A stretch of 64,000 bases of DNA. Source: Pseudocitrobacter corydidari. Lineage in GTDB: Bacteria; Pseudomonadota; Gammaproteobacteria; Enterobacterales; Enterobacteriaceae. Shown here one piece after another: positions 58,525-64,000 of this stretch. Both the position numbers and the translations under genes were made by a program. Below the pieces are notes generated by a model. That model ran no database searches, was not told where the DNA came from, and was given only the letters and a program-made list of their open reading frames with translations. The stretch covers positions 3,076,583 to 3,140,582 of the forward strand of contig NZ_CP087880.1 of assembly GCF_021172065.1 (NCBI RefSeq), given 5' to 3'. Each line of letters begins with the position of its first letter. Position 1 is the first letter of the stretch.

Positions 58525-60192
58525 GTGGCTCAATTCGTTTATACCATGCATCGTGTCGGCAAAGTGGTTCCGCCGAAACGTCATATTCTGAAAAACATCT
58601 CACTGAGCTTCTTCCCTGGCGCAAAAATCGGTGTACTGGGCCTGAACGGCGCCGGTAAATCTACGCTGCTGCGCATCATGGCCGGTATCGATACCGACAT
58701 CGAAGGTGAAGCACGTCCGCAGCCAGGTCTGAAGATTGGTTACCTGCCGCAGGAACCTCAGTTAAACCCGGAACATACCGTTCGCGAATCCGTTGAAGAA
58801 GCGGTTGCCGAAGTGGTTAACGCGCTGAAAGGTCTGGACGAAGTCTACGCCAAATATGCCGAGCCGGATGCCGACTTCGATAAACTCGCCGCTCAGCAGG
58901 GCAAGTTTGAAGAAATCATTCAGGCGCATGATGGCCATAACCTGAACGTTCAGCTGGAACGCGCCGCCGATGCGCTGCGTCTGCCAGACTGGGATGCCAA
59001 AATCGCCAATCTTTCCGGTGGTGAACGTCGCCGCGTCGCGCTGTGCCGCCTGCTGCTGGAAAAACCAGACATGCTGCTGCTCGACGAACCGACTAACCAC
59101 CTGGATGCGGAATCCGTCGCGTGGCTGGAACGCTTCCTGCACGATTTCGAAGGCACCGTTGTGGCGATTACCCACGACCGTTACTTCCTCGATAACGTGG
59201 CGGGCTGGATTCTGGAACTTGACCGTGGTGAAGGTATTCCATGGGAAGGCAACTACTCCTCCTGGCTGGAGCAGAAAGATCAGCGTCTGGCGCAGGAAGC
59301 TTCTCAGGAAGCGGCGCGTCGTAAGTCTATCGAGAAAGAGCTGGAGTGGGTACGTCAGGGCGCGAAAGGCCGTCAGTCTAAAGGCAAAGCGCGTCTGGCG
59401 CGTTTCGAAGAACTTAACAACGTTGAGTACCAGAAACGTAACGAAACCAACGAACTGTTTATTCCGCCTGGAGCACGTCTGGGGGATAAAGTGGTGGAAG
59501 TCAGCAATCTGCGTAAATCCTACGGCGATCGCGTACTGATTGACGACCTGACTTTCTCGGTACCGAAAGGTGCAATTGTCGGTATCATCGGCCCGAACGG
59601 CGCGGGTAAATCGACGCTGTTCCGCATGATGTCTGGTCAGGAACAGCCAGATAGCGGTTCTATCACGCTGGGTGATACCGTGAAACTGGCGTCCGTTGAT
59701 CAGTTCCGTGACGCGATGGATAACAGCAAAACCGTGTGGGAAGAAGTCTCTGGCGGGCTGGATATCATGAAGATCGGCAACACCGAGATGCCAAGCCGCG
59801 CGTACGTTGGCCGCTTTAACTTTAAAGGTGTTGACCAGGGCAAACGCGTGGGCGAGCTGTCCGGCGGTGAGCGCGGTCGTCTGCACCTGGCGAAACTGTT
59901 GCAGGTAGGCGGCAACGTTCTGCTGCTCGATGAACCGACCAACGACCTGGATATCGAAACCCTGCGCGCGCTGGAAAACGCCCTGCTGGAATTCCCGGGC
60001 TGCGCGATGGTTATCTCGCACGACCGTTGGTTCCTCGACCGTATCGCCACCCACATTCTGGATTACCAGGATGAAGGTAAAGTGGAATTCTTCGAAGGTA
60101 ACTTTACCGAATACGAAGAGTACAAGAAACGCACGCTGGGCGCAGATGCGCTGGAGCCGAAGCGTATCAAGTACAAGCGTATTGCGAAGTAA
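58525..60192 (+). CDS. ettA: Energy-dependent translational throttle protein EttA (ABC-F)
   Basis: A ribosome E-site ABC-F ATPase that gates the first elongation steps according to ATP/ADP ratio. It has 555 residues, as in E. coli, starting at GTG (AGAGGCGAAGTC upstream). Two ABC cassettes: Walker A GLNGAGKST (about 40) and GPNGAGKST (about 358), signatures LSGGERRRVALC and LSGGERGRLHLA, Walker B LLLDEPTNHLDAES and LLLDEPTNDLDIET. The arm and P-site-tRNA-interaction linker lie between. Divergent from slt. Confidence 0.99.
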   Translation: MAQFVYTMHRVGKVVPPKRHILKNISLSFFPGAKIGVLGLNGAGKSTLLRIMAGIDTDIEGEARPQPGLKIGYLPQEPQLNPEHTVRESVEEAVAEVVNALKGLDEVYAKYAEPDADFDKLAAQQGKFEEIIQAHDGHNLNVQLERAADALRLPDWDAKIANLSGGERRRVALCRLLLEKPDMLLLDEPTNHLDAESVAWLERFLHDFEGTVVAITHDRYFLDNVAGWILELDRGEGIPWEGNYSSWLEQKDQRLAQEASQEAARRKSIEKELEWVRQGAKGRQSKGKARLARFEELNNVEYQKRNETNELFIPPGARLGDKVVEVSNLRKSYGDRVLIDDLTFSVPKGAIVGIIGPNGAGKSTLFRMMSGQEQPDSGSITLGDTVKLASVDQFRDAMDNSKTVWEEVSGGLDIMKIGNTEMPSRAYVGRFNFKGVDQGKRVGELSGGERGRLHLAKLLQVGGNVLLLDEPTNDLDIETLRALENALLEFPGCAMVISHDRWFLDRIATHILDYQDEGKVEFFEGNFTEYEEYKKRTLGADALEPKRIKYKRIAK

Positions 60193-60199
60193 TAACATC

Positions 60200-60300
60200 A
60201 TCGTAGGCCGGGCAAGCGTTAGCGCCCCCGGCTTTTTGCAGACTCAATAACGCCTGTAAAAAATGCCGGATGGCGCTGCGCTTATCCGGCCTACATTTTT
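60200..60300. repeat. REP units after ettA
   Basis: CGTAGGCCGGGCAAGCGTTAGCGCCCCCGGC and ATGCCGGATGGCGCTGCGCTTATCCGGCCTAC are two REP units directly after ettA, at the junction to the capsule locus. Confidence 0.8.
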
Positions 60301-60694
60301 TGCAAACACATACATTTCACGAATAAAAATATAATTTAAATTCATTAAATCTTTAATATCCACAAACCCAATAAATAGATCCCCAATCTAATCCACACCT
60401 CAAATATCATTACAAACATTCATTGCAATTTTAGAATAACAAGATTGAGATGCCAGATGGTCTATGCTACAAATAGCGCCACCGAAAGGAATTGCGCCAT
60501 ATATTCAGCTAATCTAGCTTAGCGAGTTAATCATTCGCGCCAGCTATATCCAGCATGCGTTAAAACCATTCACCATCGACATTAACAAAGGATTGATATG
60601 TCTATTATTTATAATTCCCACTGTTATTCCCAACGTCCTTACTATTAATTATTTATTTGACGAATATATTTTTAATTAAATCGCGTTCGGAATT
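60301..60694 (+). promoter_or_regulatory. AT-rich gene-free stretch before the capsule locus
   Basis: About 390 bases with no convincing gene and strong AT bias, from ettA's REP units to kpsE. It should contain the promoter of kpsEDC. I looked for the ops core GGCGGTAG and the JUMPstart sequence and found neither. AT-richness suggests H-NS control, as for group 2 capsule promoters in E. coli (inference). Confidence 0.45.
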
Positions 60695-61852
60695 ATGAAA
60701 ACTAATCACGTGTTTATTACTCATCTCTTTCAGCGTCTGAAAACTTGTCGACAGTGTGTCTGCGCGCTACCGTTCCAGCGCTATCTTGCGCATATTTTTA
60801 TTACCGCGCCGATGGCGCTGCTGTTGATTTATCTGTTCATTTTTAGCCAGCCGCGTTACATGAGCGAATCCAAAGTTGCCGTCAAACGCCCCAATGAAAT
60901 TGACAGTTCGAGCCTGAACGTTGGCCTGCTACTGGGGGCCTCTAACCCATCATCGGCGGAAGATTCCCTCTATTTAAAAGAGTACATCAACTCGCCCGAT
61001 ATGCTGATGGCGCTGGATAAACGTCTTAATTTCCATCAGGCATTCAGCCAAAGCGGGTGGGATTTCTTTTTCCATCTGCCGGATGACGCCACAACGGAAG
61101 AGTTTCTCGATTACTACCGCAGTCGGATTTCCATCGCTTATGACGAAAAATCGGGCCTGCTGGATATTCAAACGCAGGGCTTCACGCCCGAGTTTGCTCA
61201 GGCTTTTAACCACGCGGTGCTGAAAGAGTCCGAGCGCTTTATCAACGAGCTTTCCCACCGTATTTCGCGTGAGCAGATGCAGTTTGCAGAAGAAGAGCTA
61301 CACCAAACCCGCCAGCGTCTGAACGAGAGCAAAAAGCAGTTGCTTGCTTATCAGAATAAAAACAACGTGCTCGACCCCGCGGCCTCTGCCGAAGCCGCCA
61401 CTACGCTTGTGAATACGCTGATTGCCAAAAAAATCGAGATGGAAGCTGACCTGCGCAACCTGCTGACCTATTTACGCGCCGACGCGCCGCAGGTGGTCAG
61501 CACCAAAAATGCCATTAAAGCGTTGCAGGCACAGATCGATGAAGAGCAAAGCAAAATCACCGCGCCGGAAGGGAAAAAGCTCAACAGCATGGCGGTCGAT
61601 TTCGAAGAGATAAAAGGCACCGTGGCCTTTGATACCGACCTTTACGCTCTGGCGCTGAAAGCCCTTGAGAAAACGCGCATGGAAAGCGCGCGCAAGCTGA
61701 AAACCTTGTCGGTTATCAGTTCGCCACAGCGCCCGGAAGAGTCGTCGTTCCCGAATATTCCTTATTTATTAATCAGCTGGTTACTGGTGTGCGGCCTGCT
61801 GTTTGGTACTGCCAAACTGCTGCTGGGCATTATTGAAGACCATAGAGACTGA
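60695..61852 (+). CDS. kpsE: Capsule polysaccharide export inner-membrane protein KpsE
   Basis: A polysaccharide co-polymerase (PCP-3) adaptor linking the capsule ABC transporter to the outer-membrane channel KpsD. It has 385 residues (E. coli 382). An N-terminal membrane segment (IFITAPMALLLIYLFIFS, about 33-50) precedes the periplasmic Wzz-like entrance (SESKVAVKRPNEID), a long coiled coil (about 190-300, EEELHQTRQRLNESKKQLLA) and a C-terminal membrane segment (YLLISWLLVCGLLFGTAKLL). It is the first gene of the cluster; no kpsF precedes it. Confidence 0.96.
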   Translation: MKTNHVFITHLFQRLKTCRQCVCALPFQRYLAHIFITAPMALLLIYLFIFSQPRYMSESKVAVKRPNEIDSSSLNVGLLLGASNPSSAEDSLYLKEYINSPDMLMALDKRLNFHQAFSQSGWDFFFHLPDDATTEEFLDYYRSRISIAYDEKSGLLDIQTQGFTPEFAQAFNHAVLKESERFINELSHRISREQMQFAEEELHQTRQRLNESKKQLLAYQNKNNVLDPAASAEAATTLVNTLIAKKIEMEADLRNLLTYLRADAPQVVSTKNAIKALQAQIDEEQSKITAPEGKKLNSMAVDFEEIKGTVAFDTDLYALALKALEKTRMESARKLKTLSVISSPQRPEESSFPNIPYLLISWLLVCGLLFGTAKLLLGIIEDHRD

Positions 61853-61882
61853 CGGCCTGAGCCATTTTTAACAGAGTGCATT

Positions 61883-63553
61883 ATGAAATTAGCTAAATCC
61901 GTATTTCTGCTCGCTTTACTTCACGCCGGGCAGGCGCTCGCGACAGGCGTCACCGCCGACCCGGAACTGACCGGCGCCGCACCGTTATCACCGCTCATCA
62001 GCGGGCAAAGGTCACCTGCGGTGAACAACGGTTTTGATAACACGCCGCCGATGATAGAAGCGCCGGCGTTAAGCCGCATGTTCGGCGCGCAGTTGTTTAA
62101 CGGCACCAGCGCCGACAGTGGTACCAGCATCGGATTCAACCCGAGCTATGTTGTTTCGCTGGGCGATACCATTCAGGTGCGTCTGTGGGGCGCGTTTAAC
62201 TTTGACGGCGCGCTGCCGGTCGACCCGAAAGGCAACATCTTTGTACCGAATATCGGGCCGCTGAAAGTGGCTGGCGTACCGAACGGGCAACTTAATGGCC
62301 TGGTGACCGCGAAGGTCAAAGAGGTTTATCAGTCTAACGTTAACGTCTATGCCTCGCTGTTGCAGGCGCAGCCGGTGAAAGTGTTCGTGACCGGCTATGT
62401 CAAAAACCCCGGCCTGTACGGCGGCGTGGCGTCCGATTCGCTGCTCTCTTACCTGAGTAAAGCGGGCGGCGTAGACAGCGAGCGCGGCAGCTATGTCGAC
62501 ATCACCATCAAGCGCGGCAAATCGACGCGTTCGCACGTCAACCTGTATGACTTCCTGCTCAACGGCACGCTGAATCTGTCGCAGTTTTCGGACGGCGATA
62601 CCATCGTAGTCGGCCCGCGTAAATATACCTTCAGCGTGGATGGCGACGTCTATAACAGCTACGACTTCGAATTCGCCAGCAGCGCCATTTCGGTGGATGA
62701 AGCGCTGAGCTGGGCGCGGCCAAAACCGGGCGCAACCCACTTCACCATCGTCCGCCAGCAGGGCACGGTAAAACGCACGGAATATTATCCGTTGAGCGGC
62801 GCCGCGGGCCGCACGTTGCAGGATGGCGACAAACTGATCGTCAGTTCTGACCGCTACGCCGGCACCATTCAGGTGCGCATCGAAGGCGCTCATTCCGGCG
62901 AACACGCGCTGGTGCTGCCTTATGGCGCAAGCATGAAACAGGTGCTCACACAGCTGCGCCCGAACAGCATGTCGCAGATGAATAGCATTCAGCTTTATCG
63001 CCACTCTGTCGCCATCCGGCAAAAAGAGATGCTTAACCTTGAGCTGCAAAAGCTGGAGCAGGCGTCACTCTCTTCGCAATCGTCCACTCAGGAAGAAGCG
63101 CAGCTTCGTATGCAGGAAGCGCAGCTGGTCAGCCGTTTTGTGGCGAAAGCGCGTCAGGTGGTGCCAAAAGGCCAGGTGGTGCTGAACGAGAAAAATATCG
63201 ATTCCGTTCTACTGGAAGATGGCGACGTCATCAGCATTCCGGAGAAAACGTCGCTGGTGATGGTACACGGCGAAGTGCTGTTCCCGAACGCCATCAGTTG
63301 GGAAGAGAAGCTTGACGCTGACGATTACATCGAGAAATGCGGCGGTCTGACGCAGAAATCCGGTCAGTCGAAAATCATCGTGATTCATCAGGACGGTTCT
63401 GCGGTGGATGCTGACGATGTCGGCGCGCTGGCGGCAGGGGATGAAATTATGGTGCTGCCGAAGTACGAGTCGAAAAACATCGAAGTGACGCGCGGCATCT
63501 CCACCATTCTTTATCAACTGGCGGTGGCGGCGAAAGTCATTCTGGATATCTAA
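61883..63553 (+). CDS. kpsD: Capsule polysaccharide export outer-membrane protein KpsD
   Basis: The periplasmic/outer-membrane export protein (OPX family) for group 2 capsules. It has 556 residues (E. coli 558), with a signal peptide ending AGQALA-TG, a poly-export domain starting SLGDTIQVRLWGAFNFDGA (about 94), and SLBB-type repeats (VFVTGYVKNPGLYGGVASDS near 168; SLVMVHGEVLFPNAISWEEK near 455). No lipobox cysteine follows the signal, consistent with KpsD rather than Wza. It follows kpsE by 30 bases. Confidence 0.96.
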   Translation: MKLAKSVFLLALLHAGQALATGVTADPELTGAAPLSPLISGQRSPAVNNGFDNTPPMIEAPALSRMFGAQLFNGTSADSGTSIGFNPSYVVSLGDTIQVRLWGAFNFDGALPVDPKGNIFVPNIGPLKVAGVPNGQLNGLVTAKVKEVYQSNVNVYASLLQAQPVKVFVTGYVKNPGLYGGVASDSLLSYLSKAGGVDSERGSYVDITIKRGKSTRSHVNLYDFLLNGTLNLSQFSDGDTIVVGPRKYTFSVDGDVYNSYDFEFASSAISVDEALSWARPKPGATHFTIVRQQGTVKRTEYYPLSGAAGRTLQDGDKLIVSSDRYAGTIQVRIEGAHSGEHALVLPYGASMKQVLTQLRPNSMSQMNSIQLYRHSVAIRQKEMLNLELQKLEQASLSSQSSTQEEAQLRMQEAQLVSRFVAKARQVVPKGQVVLNEKNIDSVLLEDGDVISIPEKTSLVMVHGEVLFPNAISWEEKLDADDYIEKCGGLTQKSGQSKIIVIHQDGSAVDADDVGALAAGDEIMVLPKYESKNIEVTRGISTILYQLAVAAKVILDI

Positions 63554-63574
63554 CGCACGAATGCAGGGAGCATT

Positions 63575-64000
63575 ATGATCGGCGTCTATTCCTCGGGGAT
63601 TTGGAAAATCCCCCATCTGAGTCAGCTACTCGGCAAGCCCTGCCGCAAGCTGTCTGTTAGCGGTGCCATTCCCGGCGACATCTCCGCCGTCGCCGTCTGG
63701 GGAATGAAAGACAACACCACGCTGCCCGCCGCCAAAGCGCGGGCGGCGGATTTACCGCTGCTGCGCCTGGAAGATGGCTTTATTCGCTCGCTCGGGCTGG
63801 GCGTGAATGGCCACCCGCCGCTCTCTATCGTGGTTGACGATCTTGGCATTTACTACGACGCCAGCCGCCCGAGCAGGCTGGAGCGGCTCATCCATAAAGA
63901 GCGGGAAGAAAACACCCACGCAGCAGAGGCGCAGTCGGCCATCGATTTGATCGTGAGCGGCGATTTATCGAAGTACAACCACGCCCTGCCCTTCCCCGCT
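63575..64000 (+). CDS. kpsC: Capsule Kdo-linker glycosyltransferase KpsC (partial, N-terminus)
   Basis: The first 142 codons of KpsC, cut by the window end. KpsC is a beta-Kdo transferase that, with KpsS, builds the poly-Kdo linker on lipid for group 2 capsules. MIGVYSSGIWKIPHLSQLLG, LRLEDGFIRSLGLGVNGHPP and VVDDLGIYYDASRPS match E. coli KpsC. It starts 21 bases after the kpsD stop (AGGGAGCATT ribosome site), so the kpsU gene that separates kpsD and kpsC in E. coli K1/K5 is absent. Confidence 0.94.
   Translation, partial: MIGVYSSGIWKIPHLSQLLGKPCRKLSVSGAIPGDISAVAVWGMKDNTTLPAAKARAADLPLLRLEDGFIRSLGLGVNGHPPLSIVVDDLGIYYDASRPSRLERLIHKEREENTHAAEAQSAIDLIVSGDLSKYNHALPFPA

Noticed and set aside
60301..60694. 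JUMPstart/ops RfaH site before the capsule genes
   Set aside because: No GGCGGTAG core or JUMPstart-like sequence was found by reading the interval.

Overview
The window is an enterobacterial chromosome segment. Its gene order matches the Escherichia/Salmonella/Citrobacter backbone around thrLABC (the E. coli 0-minute region), read mostly in reverse. Protein sequences are very close to E. coli but not identical, a complete carnitine (cai) block sits beside carAB, and the locus-specific insertions differ from E. coli K-12. I infer Citrobacter or a near relative; the species cannot be fixed by eye.

Layout. 1-3645: end of caiB, caiC, caiD, caiE (carnitine metabolism) and the convergent activator caiF. 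3867-16619: housekeeping genes on the minus strand, carB-carA (carbamoyl phosphate), dapB (lysine), rihC, then the ribF-ileS-lspA-fkpB-ispH operon. 16950-19415: rpsT (plus), nhaR and nhaA (minus). 19559-30023: an AT-rich accessory island between nhaA and dnaJ. 30092-33234: dnaJ-dnaK. 33607-36032: yaaI, yaaW, satP and a decayed Rpn-family gene. 36089-42096: an extra MFS transporter, mogA, talB, yaaJ, yaaA, yaaX. 42296-47129: thrC-thrB-thrA with the thrL attenuator. 47343-49382: yjtD, yjjY, arcA. 49471-53477: creD-creC-creB-creA. 53690-60192: rob, gpmB, yjjX, trpR, slt, ettA. 60695-64000: the start of a group 2 (ABC-dependent) capsule export locus, kpsE-kpsD-kpsC, cut by the window end, where E. 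coli K-12 has nadR.

The island is the part worth most attention. It encodes a 1613-residue Rhs protein whose core ends like a Tc-toxin TccC subunit and is followed by a 266-residue tail I do not recognise. With it are two paralogous proteins of about 310-320 residues and unknown family (one frameshifted in a T6 run), a LydA-like holin, a GH108-family endolysin, a LysR-type regulator, and two short ToxR/CadC-like winged-helix proteins with a C-terminal membrane anchor. No TcA or TcB genes, integrase, transposase or tRNA are present. Holin plus endolysin plus these regulators is the composition known from type 10 (lysis-cassette) secretion loci that release chitinases or Tc toxins in other Enterobacterales. 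My inference is that this is such a module carrying a stand-alone Rhs/TccC-like cargo.

Regulatory sites readable directly include the two ARG boxes and PurR-like boxes of carAB, the sigma-32 promoter of dnaK, the TrpR operator of trpR, a perfect cre tag before creD, the thr attenuator, and many REP/BIME repeats and terminators.
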